DNA of 64,000 nucleotides from Hyphomicrobiales bacterium (GTDB taxonomy: Bacteria; Pseudomonadota; Alphaproteobacteria; Rhizobiales; Rhizobiaceae): assembly GCA_900471525.1 (NCBI GenBank), contig UCEZ01000021.1, positions 124,001-188,000 on the forward strand. The letters are read 5' to 3'. Shown here in pieces: positions 1 to 8,851 of the stretch. Both the position numbers and the translations under genes were made by a program. Every line of letters begins with the position of its first letter. The stretch's first letter is position 1. The notes beneath the pieces are model-generated. The model ran no database searches, was not told the DNA's origin, and was given only the letters and a program-made list of their open reading frames with translations.

Positions 1-12
1 GCCCGAAAGCAT
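1..12 (-). CDS. Possible 5' end of a leftward gene cut by the window edge
   Basis: On the minus strand an ATG at 12-10 opens a reading frame of four codons that runs off the left edge. It is preceded at the usual distance by a strong Shine-Dalgarno (AAGGAGG, about 14-20). Nothing else of the protein is visible, so no function can be given. The call rests only on the ribosome-binding site and start arrangement, which would make this gene divergent from mscL. Confidence 0.4.
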
Positions 13-253
13 GGCTCCTCCTTGTCCTTGGGGGAAGCATAGGACAAGACGGCCGTGAAGAAAATCGGACTCGCCTAAGCCTTAAGTCAAAGAACCGACA
101 ACTCTTTTTCAGACAGAGCGAAACCGGCGCGTTGCGCGCTATCTCCATCGCGTGATTTACTTGATTTCGATTTCAGGTAGCATTCGGCCGGCACTCAGCC
201 ATGGTGGACAGGCAGATTCGGCTGACCTTGATTATGGATAAGGAGAGAGACTA

Positions 254-679
254 ATGCTGAATGAATTCAAGGCGTTTATCGCCAGGGGCAATGTCATGGA
301 CCTTGCCGTCGGTATCATCATCGGTGGTGCTTTCACGCTGATCGTCAATTCGCTGGTCAACGACATCATCATGCCGATCGTCGGCGCCATCATCGGAAGC
401 ATCGACTTCTCCAACTTCTTCATTCCGCTCTCCAGCACTGTGACCGCCACGTCGCTTGCCGCTGCTCGCGAGCAGGGCGCGGTCTTTGCCTATGGCAACT
501 TCCTCACCGTGGTCTTGAACTTCCTCATCCTCGCCTGGATCATTTTCCTGCTGGTCAAGGGGGTCAACAACATGCGCGCCACGCTGGAAAAGCAGAAGGA
601 GTCCGAGCCGGCAGCCCCGCCGGCGGAGGACGTGCAACTGCTCACCGAAATCCGCGACCTGCTGAAGCAGAGAGCGTAA
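254..679 (+). CDS. mscL: Large-conductance mechanosensitive channel MscL
   Basis: MscL forms a homopentameric inner-membrane pore that opens under membrane tension and releases solutes during hypo-osmotic shock. The 141-residue protein has the family layout: a short amphipathic N-terminal helix, TM1 at about residues 15-45 with the conserved glycine-rich pore stretch (VGIIIGGAF), a variable periplasmic loop, TM2 at about 80-103, and a charged C-terminal helix. Length is normal for the family. The start is set by a purine-rich ribosome-binding site (AAGGAGAGAG) just upstream. It appears monocistronic and is separated from the next gene by a GC-rich hairpin. Confidence 0.96.
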   Translation: MLNEFKAFIARGNVMDLAVGIIIGGAFTLIVNSLVNDIIMPIVGAIIGSIDFSNFFIPLSSTVTATSLAAAREQGAVFAYGNFLTVVLNFLILAWIIFLLVKGVNNMRATLEKQKESEPAAPPAEDVQLLTEIRDLLKQRA

Positions 680-752
680 GGCGATACATCACCAGAATCG
701 ATAATTCCGTCAGCGAATATCGCGTGATCGTGATGTGAAAAAACGCTAGAAG

Positions 753-776
753 CGGCGGGCAAACAGGAGCCCGCCG
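753..776 (+). promoter_or_regulatory. GC hairpin holding the ribosome-binding site of the next gene
   Basis: An 8-bp all-GC stem (753-760 CGGCGGGC pairing with 769-776 GCCCGCCG) encloses an 8-base loop, AAACAGGA, that carries the Shine-Dalgarno of the aminotransferase. The stem ends exactly one base before the ATG at 777. There is no T-run, so it is a poor terminator. A stem flush with the start codon should hinder ribosome loading; a regulatory role is inference. Confidence 0.5.
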
Positions 777-1943
777 ATGACCATTCTCGCCAGTCTTAGC
801 CCCAGATCGCTTGCAGCACCGGAAAGCGGCATCGTCGAACTGGTGAACTATGCGCGTGGCCGCGACGGGCTTATCCCGCTCTGGGTCGGCGAGGGAGACC
901 TGCCAACACCGGATTTCATCTCGCAGGCGGCGCAGGAATCACTGAGGGCCGGTGAGACCTTCTACACCTGGCAGCGCGGCATCCCGCCGCTGCGCGAGGC
1001 GCTGTCGCGCTATTACCGGCGTCATTTCGACAAGACGCTTTCGCCGGACAATTTCTATGTGACCGGCTCCGGAATGCAGGCGATCAAGCTTGCCATCGAG
1101 GCGGTGACCTCGCCGGGCGACGAGATGGTATTTCTCTCGCCGGCCTGGCCGAACTTTGCCGCGAGCGCGGAGCTTTCCGGCGTGCGGGCTGTCGCCGTGC
1201 CGCTCAGCTTCGAAGACGGGAAATGGCAACTCGACATCGGCAGGCTTGAAGCGGCGATCACGGAAAAGACGCGGGCGCTGTTCGTCAATACCCCCTCGAA
1301 TCCGACCGGCTGGACCGCCTCACATGACGATCTGAAGGCCATCCTGGCGCTGGCGCGGAAACACGGCCTATGGGTCATGGCCGACGAGATCTATGCACTT
1401 TACTACTACAATGGCGACCGGGCGCCGTCCTTCCTCGACATCATGGAGGAAGACGAGTGCATCCTCTTCGTCAATTCCTTCTCCAAGAACTGGTCGATGA
1501 CCGGTTGGCGCGCCGGCTGGATTATGGCGCCGCCGGCAATCGGCCAGGTGTTGGAAAACCTCATCCAGTATTCCACCTCCGGCGTGGCGCAATTCATTCA
1601 GGCGGGTGCTGTCGTGGCGCTCGATCAAGGCGATGCGTTCGTCGCGGAAAACGTCGCCAAGGCCACCCTTTCGCGCGATCTCTTCTGCGACGCGCTGATC
1701 GCCACCAACCGGGTGCAGACACTCAAGCCGGACGGCGCGATTTACGCCTTCCTGAAGATTGACGGCGTCACCGACGCGCGTCGTGCGGCGCTCGATATCG
1801 TCGACAAGACCGGCGTTGGCCTGGCACCCGGAACCGCATTCGGCGAAGGCGGGTCGCTGTTCATGCGTGCCTGTTTCCTGCGCGATCCCAAGCAGATTGC
1901 CACAGCTGCCGAACGGCTGGCCGGGTATATTGCCGGCCTTTGA
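777..1943 (+). CDS. Fold-type I pyridoxal-phosphate aminotransferase
   Basis: This is a class I/II aminotransferase of the aspartate aminotransferase fold, 388 residues, presumably cytosolic. It has the N-P-T-G substrate-binding motif around residue 175 and the Schiff-base lysine at about residue 237 in the segment SFSKNWSMTGWRAGW. The opening resembles family members acting on aspartate, alanine or aromatic amino acids, and the sequence does not settle the substrate. The ATG at 777 has an AGGA ribosome-binding site inside a GC hairpin. It lies between mscL and galE with no obvious operon partner. Confidence 0.88.
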   Translation: MTILASLSPRSLAAPESGIVELVNYARGRDGLIPLWVGEGDLPTPDFISQAAQESLRAGETFYTWQRGIPPLREALSRYYRRHFDKTLSPDNFYVTGSGMQAIKLAIEAVTSPGDEMVFLSPAWPNFAASAELSGVRAVAVPLSFEDGKWQLDIGRLEAAITEKTRALFVNTPSNPTGWTASHDDLKAILALARKHGLWVMADEIYALYYYNGDRAPSFLDIMEEDECILFVNSFSKNWSMTGWRAGWIMAPPAIGQVLENLIQYSTSGVAQFIQAGAVVALDQGDAFVAENVAKATLSRDLFCDALIATNRVQTLKPDGAIYAFLKIDGVTDARRAALDIVDKTGVGLAPGTAFGEGGSLFMRACFLRDPKQIATAAERLAGYIAGL

Positions 1944-2038
1944 GCCGGATTTACACATTCCGCATTGCACAAAATCCTTGTATATCGCGCCGTGAACGGG
2001 TCTTATCCCGCTCACATTTGACAGAGCAGGAGTACGCA

Positions 2039-3031
2039 ATGGCGGTTTTGGTTACGGGCGGCGGCGGTTATATCGGCAGCCATATGGTCTGGGCATTGCT
2101 GGACGCGGGCGAGCAGGTTGTCGTCATCGACCGGCTGTCAACGGGCTTCCGTTGGGCGATCGCGCCAGAGGCGCGTTTCTACGAAGGCGACATCGCCGAT
2201 ACCGTGCTGATGCGGCAGATTTTCACCGATAACAGCATCGATTCCATCATTCATTTCGCCGGTTCGATCGTCGTGCCGGAATCGGTCGCTGATCCGCTCG
2301 GCTATTATGAGAACAACACGGTCAAGTCGCGCAGCCTGATTGCCAGCGCCGTTGAAGCCGGCATTCCCTATTTCGTGTTTTCCTCGACAGCGGCCGTCTA
2401 TGGAACTCCGGATGTTCTGGAGCCGGTGACCGAGAGCGTCAATCTCAAGCCGGAATCGCCTTATGGCTCTTCCAAGCTGATGACCGAGATCATGCTGCGC
2501 GACACCGCAAACGCGCATCCCTTCACTTACACGGCGCTGCGCTATTTCAATGTCGCCGGTGCCGATCCGAAGGGCCGTAGCGGCCAGTCCTCGGCGCTTG
2601 CCACGCATCTGATCAAGGTTGCCTGCGCCACGGCGCTCGGCAAGCGCCAGTCAATGAGCGTCTTCGGCACCGATTATTCGACGCCGGACGGAACCTGCGT
2701 GCGCGACTATATCCATGTCTGGGATCTGGTGCAGGCGCATCTGAAGGCTTTGCAGCGCATGCGCGCCGGCGGCGGCTCGCTGGCTGCCAATTGCGGTTAT
2801 GGGCATGGGTTCTCGGTACTTGAGGTGCTCGATGCCGTGCGCAAGGTGCATGGACAGGACTTTCCCGTTACGTTTTCCGAACGTCGCGCGGGCGATCCCG
2901 CAATGATCGTCGCCAACCCCGCGCTCGCCAAAAAAGAGCTCGGCTGGGTGCCGGAATATGACGATCTGAACGGCATCATCCGCAGCGCTCTCGATTGGGA
3001 ACAGCATCTGATGCGGAAGAATTCCTTTTGA
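2039..3031 (+). CDS. galE: UDP-glucose 4-epimerase (GalE/ExoB type)
   Basis: It interconverts UDP-glucose and UDP-galactose and so supplies galactose units for surface polysaccharides. The 330-residue extended SDR begins with the NAD-binding TGGGGYIGS motif at residues 6-14. It has the catalytic S/T around 115-117 and the Y142-x3-K146 pair. The start at 2039 is chosen because an AGGAG lies 7 bases upstream and the NAD motif then sits at the N-terminus. An in-frame upstream start at 1940 would add 33 residues of unlikely sequence overlapping the previous gene. In rhizobia this enzyme is often called ExoB. Here it stands at the head of a surface-glycan locus. Confidence 0.93.
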   Translation: MAVLVTGGGGYIGSHMVWALLDAGEQVVVIDRLSTGFRWAIAPEARFYEGDIADTVLMRQIFTDNSIDSIIHFAGSIVVPESVADPLGYYENNTVKSRSLIASAVEAGIPYFVFSSTAAVYGTPDVLEPVTESVNLKPESPYGSSKLMTEIMLRDTANAHPFTYTALRYFNVAGADPKGRSGQSSALATHLIKVACATALGKRQSMSVFGTDYSTPDGTCVRDYIHVWDLVQAHLKALQRMRAGGGSLAANCGYGHGFSVLEVLDAVRKVHGQDFPVTFSERRAGDPAMIVANPALAKKELGWVPEYDDLNGIIRSALDWEQHLMRKNSF

Positions 3032-3349
3032 TATCGGGCACGGTCGGGGTCTTTTCGGCCTGATGCCGGGCCACAAGGGAAAGGTCCGGTTTTGAGCCGC
3101 ATGGCCTCTCCAGTTTGACGACAGTTTCAGTCTCTAGGGTATCGGTCAGGATAGACTGACTGGACCCGGAGCATCATGGAGTTTTCCCGCCTTAGAAACC
3201 GTATGACGGCAAAGCCCAAGGCTGCGCGGTCGCTGGCGGCGTGCAGGCCGGACCCTGCGCAATCGCGGTCCATTCCCAACCTCTTTTCCCTCCGTGAAGT
3301 CATCGCCGGTGCTGCCTGCGATCGCCTTTGCGCGTAACCGGAGGGTCGG
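3032..3349. other. Spacer between galE and rfbF
   Basis: This 318-bp stretch holds no large gene. It carries a TTGACG box at 3115-3120 that could be a -35 element but lacks a convincing -10 at 17 bases. It also contains a short ORF (3176-3337) with a good ribosome-binding site, listed separately. It probably contains the promoter of the rfbF operon. Confidence 0.5.
3176..3337 (+). CDS. Possible 53-residue small protein or leader peptide before rfbF
   Basis: An ATG at 3176 follows a CGGAG Shine-Dalgarno at normal spacing and opens a 53-codon frame. It ends at TAA 3335-3337, 12 bases before the rfbF start, with the rfbF ribosome-binding site (GGAGGG) in between. The deduced peptide is basic at its N-terminus, contains three cysteines and has no clear membrane segment. 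I do not recognise it. It could be a translated leader that couples to rfbF or simply a chance frame. Confidence 0.33.
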   Translation: MEFSRLRNRMTAKPKAARSLAACRPDPAQSRSIPNLFSLREVIAGAACDRLCA

Positions 3350-4120
3350 ATGAAAGCTGTCATTCTCGCTGGGGGTCTTGGATCGCGTATCGCGGAGGAA
3401 ACGCATCTGCGTCCGAAGCCGATGATCGAGATCGGTGGCCGGCCGATCCTCTGGCACATCATGAAGCTCTACTATGCTCATGGAGTACGCGACTTCATCA
3501 TCTGCTGTGGCTTCAAAGGCTACATGATCAAGGAATATTTCGCTAATTACGGCCTGCACATGTCGGACATCACTTTCGACCTGTCGCAGAACTCGATCGA
3601 ATTCCATCGCCAGAGCGCCGAGAACTGGCGCGTGACGCTGATCGATACGGGCGAGAACTCGATGACCGGTGGCCGCCTGAAGCGGGTCTCCTCCTACCTC
3701 AAGAACGAGGAAGCCTTCTGCTTCACCTATGGCGACGGCGTCAGCAATGTCGATATCGGCAAGACTATCGCTTTCCATAAGAGCCACGGCAAGCAGGCCA
3801 CGGTGACGGCGGTTCGGCCTCCCGCGCGCTACGGTGCCCTGCAGCTGGACGGTAACGAGGTCCAGGGCTTCATCGAAAAACCGGAAGGCGAGGGCGGCTT
3901 CATCAATGGCGGCTTCTTCGTGCTTTCGCCGCGCGTTATCGACCGGATCGAGGCGGATCATTCAAGCTGGGAAGGGGAGCCATTGATGGGGCTGGCAAGG
4001 GACGGCGAGCTGCAGGCCTATTTCCATGAAGGCTTCTGGCAGCCGATGGATACGCTGCGCGACAAGAATCATCTTGAAAGCCTGTGGCAGAGCGGCGCCC
4101 CGCCGTGGAAGAGCTGGTGA
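3350..4120 (+). CDS. rfbF: Glucose-1-phosphate cytidylyltransferase
   Basis: It catalyses CTP + glucose-1-phosphate to CDP-glucose + PPi, the entry step to CDP-linked deoxysugars. The 256-residue protein has the nucleotidyltransferase signature AGGLGSR at residues 7-13 followed by the conserved RPKPM segment. Its length and the GDGVSNVD motif are typical of RfbF/DdhA rather than of the dTTP-specific RmlA. An ATG with GGAGGG 5 bases upstream fixes the start. The product feeds the dehydratase encoded immediately downstream, and the genes overlap or nearly touch, indicating an operon. Confidence 0.95.
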   Translation: MKAVILAGGLGSRIAEETHLRPKPMIEIGGRPILWHIMKLYYAHGVRDFIICCGFKGYMIKEYFANYGLHMSDITFDLSQNSIEFHRQSAENWRVTLIDTGENSMTGGRLKRVSSYLKNEEAFCFTYGDGVSNVDIGKTIAFHKSHGKQATVTAVRPPARYGALQLDGNEVQGFIEKPEGEGGFINGGFFVLSPRVIDRIEADHSSWEGEPLMGLARDGELQAYFHEGFWQPMDTLRDKNHLESLWQSGAPPWKSW

Positions 4121-4125
4121 TTTCC

Positions 4126-5205
4126 ATGACAAACGAATTCTGGCGCGGAAAACGCGTTCTGGTCACAGGGCATACCGGCTTCAAGGGCAGCTGGCTGACA
4201 CTGTGGTTGCGCGAGCTCGGCGCTGACGTCTCGGGTCTGTCGCTGGCGCCGCAGACGGAGCCTTCGCTGCACCTGCTTCTCGGCGGCGGCATGGATGGCC
4301 CAGGCATCATCGACATCCGCGATCGTGATGCGGTCACGCATCATGTGCTGAAGACAAAGCCGCAGGTCGTCTTCCATCTGGCGGCGCAGGCTCTGGTGCG
4401 GGCCGGCTATCGCAGTCCGGCCGAGACGTACGACGTCAATGTCATCGGCACGGCCAATCTGCTCGATGCCTTGCGGGTGTCGGAAGATGTGCGCTCGATC
4501 GTGGTGGTAACGACGGACAAGGTCTATCACAACGCCGAGACGGGCCTTGCCTTCATGGAAAGCGATCCGCTCGGGGGCCACGATCCCTACAGCGCCAGCA
4601 AGGCAGCAGCGGAAATCGTCGCCGCGAGCTACCGTGCATCCTTCTTCGCCGCCCGCCGGATCGGCCTTGCCACCGCGCGTGCCGGCAATGTCATCGGCGG
4701 CGGCGACTGGGCGGAAGACCGCTTGGTCCCGGATGCTGTGCGGGCCTGGCAGGGCGGCGAGATATTGCAGGTGCGGCGTCCCCGCGCCGTGCGCCCCTGG
4801 CAGCACGTGCTGGAACCGCTTGGCGGGTACATGGGACTTGCCGAGCGTCTCTGGCAGGCACCCGAGGGTATCGAGAGCTACAATTTCGGACCGGATCATG
4901 GCGAGGCAGCGTCCGTCGGCGCGGTGTTGAAGATGGCCGAGCGGCACTTCGGCGGCGGCGCGATGGTCCTTGGTGACGGCACCGATGGTCCGCACGAAGC
5001 CGGCTATCTGGTACTCGACAGTGCCAAGGCGCGCGCGGATCTTGGCTACCGGCCGCGCTGGCGGCTGGCCGAGACTGTCAAACGCACGATGGATTGGTAC
5101 CGGGCGCAGTGTGACGGGCAGGCCGCACGCGATCTCTGCCTTGCCGATATCCGTGATTTCGCCGGCCATGCCGTACACGACGAGCCTTTGAGGGCAGCCG
5201 GATGA
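4126..5205 (+). CDS. rfbG: CDP-glucose 4,6-dehydratase
   Basis: It converts CDP-glucose to CDP-4-keto-6-deoxyglucose with enzyme-bound NAD. The extended SDR (359 residues from the chosen start) has the characteristic GHTGFKGSWL nucleotide motif at residues 15-24. It also has the T130-D131-K132 active-site triplet and Y155-x3-K159. The ATG at 4126 lies 5 bases after the rfbF stop. An in-frame ATG at 4084 would overlap rfbF by 37 bases and add 14 residues before the usual N-terminus, so it is less likely. With rfbF and the next two genes it forms the sugar-nucleotide module of this locus. Confidence 0.94.
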   Translation: MTNEFWRGKRVLVTGHTGFKGSWLTLWLRELGADVSGLSLAPQTEPSLHLLLGGGMDGPGIIDIRDRDAVTHHVLKTKPQVVFHLAAQALVRAGYRSPAETYDVNVIGTANLLDALRVSEDVRSIVVVTTDKVYHNAETGLAFMESDPLGGHDPYSASKAAAEIVAASYRASFFAARRIGLATARAGNVIGGGDWAEDRLVPDAVRAWQGGEILQVRRPRAVRPWQHVLEPLGGYMGLAERLWQAPEGIESYNFGPDHGEAASVGAVLKMAERHFGGGAMVLGDGTDGPHEAGYLVLDSAKARADLGYRPRWRLAETVKRTMDWYRAQCDGQAARDLCLADIRDFAGHAVHDEPLRAAG

Positions 5206-5765
5206 GTGCGCGGTTTACGGCGCGCGAAACGCCGCTTGAGGGGCTTTTCGTCGTCAGCCGCAAAACCATGTCGGATGAGCGCGGCTTCCTGTCGCGCCTG
5301 TTCTGCGACGAGGACGTCGCCGCCTTTGGCTGGCAGGGGCGCCTGGCGCAACTCAACGAGACGGGTACGCTCCACAAGGGCACGGTGCGCGGTATGCACT
5401 TTCAGCGTCCGCCGCATGCGGAGATCAAGCTCGTCACTTGCACGCGCGGCCGTATCCTCGATGTGGCCGTCGATATCCGCGCGCAATCGCCGACATTCCT
5501 GCAGCATTTCGCCGTCGAGCTTTCTGAAGCCAATGCCTGCTCGCTGCTGATCCCCAAGGGTTTCGCCCATGGCTTCCAGGCGCTGACGGATGATGTGCGG
5601 ATGATCTACGCGCATTCCGAACCTTATGCCGCCGACGCGGAGGGCGGCCTGAACCCGCAAGACCCGGCGCTCGGCATCGACTGGCCGTTGCCGGTCATCA
5701 ATCTCTCGCCGCGCGATGCGGCGCATCTCTTGCTGTCGCAGGACTATCGTGGAGTAGCCGCATGA
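5202..5765 (+). CDS. RmlC-like NDP-4-keto-6-deoxyhexose 3,5-epimerase
   Basis: A cupin-fold protein of 187 residues in the dTDP-4-dehydrorhamnose 3,5-epimerase family. It has the signature KGTVRGMHFQ, with H66 as the likely catalytic base, and the IPKGFAHGFQAL segment. Because it sits between a CDP-glucose dehydratase and a C-methyltransferase, the likely substrate is CDP-4-keto-6-deoxyglucose or its 3-C-methyl product rather than the dTDP sugar; epimerisation at C3 and/or C5 is inferred. It overlaps rfbG by ATGA, so the genes are probably translationally coupled. Confidence 0.88.
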   Translation: MSARFTARETPLEGLFVVSRKTMSDERGFLSRLFCDEDVAAFGWQGRLAQLNETGTLHKGTVRGMHFQRPPHAEIKLVTCTRGRILDVAVDIRAQSPTFLQHFAVELSEANACSLLIPKGFAHGFQALTDDVRMIYAHSEPYAADAEGGLNPQDPALGIDWPLPVINLSPRDAAHLLLSQDYRGVAA

Positions 5766-6991
5766 AATGCCGTCACTGCGGATCGACGCATATGGTGCCT
5801 TTTCTTGATCTCGGCACCGCGCCGCCGTCGAACTCTTATGTCAGCGCGAACGAGCGGCATATGCCGGAACTGTGGTATCCGCTGGTGATCCGCTGCTGCC
5901 GCGAATGCCGCCTGGTGCAGACCGAGGATTTTGCCGATCGCGAGACGTTCTTTTCCTCGAGCTATGCCTATTTCAGCTCGTTCTCGACGTCCTGGCTCGA
6001 TCATGCCAAGCGCTATGTCGCCGACATGCAGGCCCGCTTCGGCCTGACTACAGCCTCCAATATCGTCGAGATCGCCGCCAATGACGGCTATCTGCTGCAA
6101 TATGCCAGGGAGCGCGGGATCGACTGTCTCGGTATAGAGCCGACGGCGAGTACGGCCGCGGCGGCGCGGGCAAAGGGCATAGAGATCGTCGAGGAATTTT
6201 TCGGTGCGGAACTCGGCGAGAAGCTGGCGGCGGAGGGCCGGTCCGCCGACCTCACGGCTGCCAACAACGTGCTGGCCCATGTGCCCGATATCAACGATTT
6301 CGTTGCCGGTTTTGCACGGCTGCTGAAGGCGAACGGCGTTGCGACGTTCGAGTTTCCGCACCTGCTCAACATGGTGCGCGAAGCGCAGTTCGATACGGCA
6401 TATCACGAACACTATTCCTACCTGTCGCTGACGGCGGTGAGCCGGGTCTTCGAAGCCAACGGACTTTCCGTCTTCGACGTCGAGACGACGCCCTGGCATG
6501 GCGGCAGCTTGCGTGTGTTCGCACAGCGCAACGATACCGGGACGCACGCGGTCACCACGGCCGTGGCAGCAACGCTTGCTGCCGAGCGCGGGGCGGGCAT
6601 GCTTGAAGATGCCTTCTACACCAGCTTTCAGGAGGCCGCGCAGACCGTACGCGATGGATTCCTGACCTTCCTCATCGAGAGCAGGCGTGCCGGCCTCAAA
6701 GTCGCTGCCTATGGCGCGGCGGCCAAGGGCAACACGCTCATCAACTTCGCCGGCGTCAAGCCCGATCTCTTGCCCTTCGTCGTCGACAAGAACCCGGCGA
6801 AACAGGGCTTCCTTCTCCCCGGCAGCCGCATTCCGGTCGTCACGGAAGAATTTCTCAAAGCCGAAAAACCCGAAAGAGTGGTGATACTGCCATGGAACCT
6901 TCAGGCCGAAATCAAACAGCAGCTTTCGTATATCAGCGATTGGGGTGGCAAGTTCGTGACGGCAGTGCCGACGCTGACGGTGCATCCGTAG
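5762..6991 (+). CDS. Sugar-nucleotide C-methyltransferase (TylC3/TcaB9 architecture)
   Basis: This is a SAM-dependent methyltransferase of 409 residues with three parts. There is an N-terminal zinc-binding domain (C3, C6, C45/C46, C49), a central Rossmann domain with the SAM loop IVEIAANDGYLLQ near 101-113, and a C-terminal domain containing AYGAAAKGNTLIN. The Y214-H-E-H217 motif matches the catalytic segment described for TcaB9-type C3-methyltransferases that act on 4-keto-6-deoxy sugar nucleotides. In this operon it should methylate C3 of the CDP-4-keto-6-deoxy sugar, giving a branched sugar. It overlaps the epimerase gene by ATGA. No 4-ketoreductase is adjacent; the SDR at 12431 is a candidate. 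Confidence 0.85.
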   Translation: MKCRHCGSTHMVPFLDLGTAPPSNSYVSANERHMPELWYPLVIRCCRECRLVQTEDFADRETFFSSSYAYFSSFSTSWLDHAKRYVADMQARFGLTTASNIVEIAANDGYLLQYARERGIDCLGIEPTASTAAAARAKGIEIVEEFFGAELGEKLAAEGRSADLTAANNVLAHVPDINDFVAGFARLLKANGVATFEFPHLLNMVREAQFDTAYHEHYSYLSLTAVSRVFEANGLSVFDVETTPWHGGSLRVFAQRNDTGTHAVTTAVAATLAAERGAGMLEDAFYTSFQEAAQTVRDGFLTFLIESRRAGLKVAAYGAAAKGNTLINFAGVKPDLLPFVVDKNPAKQGFLLPGSRIPVVTEEFLKAEKPERVVILPWNLQAEIKQQLSYISDWGGKFVTAVPTLTVHP

Positions 6992-7091
6992 TTGATAACG
7001 CGATCGTCGACCTGCCCGAAGTCGCAGTCGATGTCCCGGTGAAGAAAGCCGAAACGTCCAGTCTCAAGATCGGCTGAACATCGAATACAGG

Positions 7092-7397
7092 CTACTTGCC
7101 GCTTTCGCCGAGGATGTTCATTTCATGCTCGATCGAATGCTGGATGAGCCGCGTCCAGATGTCTTCGTAGAAATCGGGGTCGAGCCCGGCCTTCAGCGCA
7201 TTGTCCCGCGCGTTTCGCCGGACTTCATCGACGCGAGCCGGTATATCCGCTTTCAAGCCAGCTGATTTCTTGATCTCAGCCGCGCGCCCGATATAGCCCC
7301 AGCGCCCCTGAAACAGGGCGATCAAGGCCTGGTCGATCCGGTCGATCTCGACGCGGATCTCGGCCATTGAGGCGCAGTCTGCCGGATTTTTCTGCAT
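7092..7397 (-). CDS. Chorismate mutase (AroQ class)
   Basis: This is a small all-helical protein of 101 residues matching stand-alone AroQ-type chorismate mutases, which rearrange chorismate to prephenate in phenylalanine/tyrosine synthesis. Visible family features are the opening helix with IRVEIDRIDQALIAL, the basic RWGYIGRAAEIK segment and a C-terminal helix ending near WTRLIQHSIEHE. The ATG at 7397 is preferred because it has GGAGAC upstream and removes an unconserved 15-residue N-terminus. It is the only leftward gene inside the rightward glycan operon, so it interrupts that transcription unit. No signal peptide is seen. Confidence 0.85.
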   Translation of the reverse strand: MQKNPADCASMAEIRVEIDRIDQALIALFQGRWGYIGRAAEIKKSAGLKADIPARVDEVRRNARDNALKAGLDPDFYEDIWTRLIQHSIEHEMNILGESGK

Positions 7398-7572
7398 GCT
7401 GGGTCTCCGGGTATCTTCATCGCGGCGTTTGCTGCATCGCAAGACCGCATGCGACGCTGCTTATCAAGCGAGACCGCTCCTGAAAAGCCGAAAACCCGAC
7501 GCAGGTTCAAAGGGCCGCGGGCAAGCTTCGCGAAAGCCCTTGCCGCTAATGTGTGGCAAACGGAGAAATTTC

Positions 7573-8790
7573 ATGTTCGCCCAGCCGAAACTGACGATTT
7601 GTGTGCCTTCGCGTAACCGCCAGCGTTATTTCCAGGAAACCATCAGAAGCCATCTGGCGAACATGCGCACGGATATCGAGTTCGTTTTCGCCGACAATTC
7701 CGACGATGCCTCGATCATGAACAGTTTCATGGAAGACGTGGTTGCCGATCCGCGTGTCAAATACCTGGCCTCGGGCGACCGGGTGTACCCGATGGTGGAG
7801 AACTGGGATCGGTGCGTGGAAGCGGCGACCGGCGAATTCATCTGCATGATCGGTGACGACGACTATGTCGACGTCAACGTTGCCGATCTCATCATCCGTT
7901 CGCAGGCAGAACACGCGCTCATCGACGTCTTCGTCTGGAATCGGCTGACCTACAACTGGCCGGGCAACCGCCCCAACCACTGCAACGTCTCGGTGCCCTT
8001 AAAAACCGGCGTGCACCGGCTGCCGCGCGCGATGCTCTACCAGGAATTCTTTTCCTGGAAGGGCGGCAAGGCCAGCCCCAACATGGCGTTCGGCTTCTAT
8101 CACGGCGCGGTGTCCAAGCGGGTGATGGACAAGATCAAGGCGAAGTTCGGCGGCAAGTACTGCGAATATCCGGTGGTCGATTTCGAGAACGTCTGCAAGG
8201 TTCTCGTGACGGCGGAAAACATGTTCTACTCGGAGCGGCCTTTCTCGGTCCTCGGTTCCTGCGCGGAAAGCAACTCCGCCAAGATCAAGGTCATCGAGAA
8301 GATCAAGGAACAGCACGCTGCCTTCATGGCCGAGACCGGCCGTAACATCGACGACGACCCGCATATGAAGGACTTTCCCTTCCCATCGATTCTCGGCCTT
8401 GCCGCCTGCATCGCCCAGACCCAGCACTGGTTCCTGACGACCTATGGCTATAGCCCGATCAAGGGCTGGGAAGCGAATTTCGCCGAAGCCTGCGGCATCA
8501 ATTGCGGCATGATGGGCAACCAGGCTGCTTACGACACGGTGGTCGAAGGTTATCGCGATGCTCTTTCCCGGTGGCATGGCGGCAAATATCTTGAATACTT
8601 CAAGCCGGCCGCCTTTAGCGACCCGACGGGCGCCCAATTCTTCATGGGCGTGGCCGACGAGCATCTGCTGATCGACGAGGAGATCGCCGGTGTCGAAACC
8701 CCGGCGGAGCTCTATCAACTGGTCGACCAGATGATCACGCGGCCACAAGACCTCACCCTGAATTTCGACGAGCATTTCAAGGCCGCGTGA
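7573..8790 (+). CDS. Family 2-like glycosyltransferase
   Basis: A 405-residue cytosolic GT-A-fold glycosyltransferase. It begins with LTICVPSRNRQRYFQ, has an acidic nucleotide-binding stretch (FVFADNSDD, 38-45), and carries a metal-binding DDD (95-97) in CMIGDDDYVD. The roughly 300-residue C-terminal part is not a recognised domain, but it is shared with the gene at 17116-18243: both have an FGxYH motif, an FPFxSxLGL motif and a late Cys-Met-Met. They are paralogues. The ATG at 7573 has CGGAGAAA upstream and is chosen over earlier in-frame codons. Donor and acceptor sugars are unknown. Confidence 0.82.
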   Translation: MFAQPKLTICVPSRNRQRYFQETIRSHLANMRTDIEFVFADNSDDASIMNSFMEDVVADPRVKYLASGDRVYPMVENWDRCVEAATGEFICMIGDDDYVDVNVADLIIRSQAEHALIDVFVWNRLTYNWPGNRPNHCNVSVPLKTGVHRLPRAMLYQEFFSWKGGKASPNMAFGFYHGAVSKRVMDKIKAKFGGKYCEYPVVDFENVCKVLVTAENMFYSERPFSVLGSCAESNSAKIKVIEKIKEQHAAFMAETGRNIDDDPHMKDFPFPSILGLAACIAQTQHWFLTTYGYSPIKGWEANFAEACGINCGMMGNQAAYDTVVEGYRDALSRWHGGKYLEYFKPAAFSDPTGAQFFMGVADEHLLIDEEIAGVETPAELYQLVDQMITRPQDLTLNFDEHFKAA

Positions 8791-8851
8791 TGTCGTATCC
8801 GCGCTGTCCCGCCTGTCCGCGGGAATTTCGATATCGAAAAGGATTGAAAGC

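Noticed and set aside
3115-3143. A promoter for rfbF from TTGACG at 3115
   Set aside because: The -35 is good, but no reasonable -10 hexamer is found at 16-18 bases, so it is not listed as a promoter.
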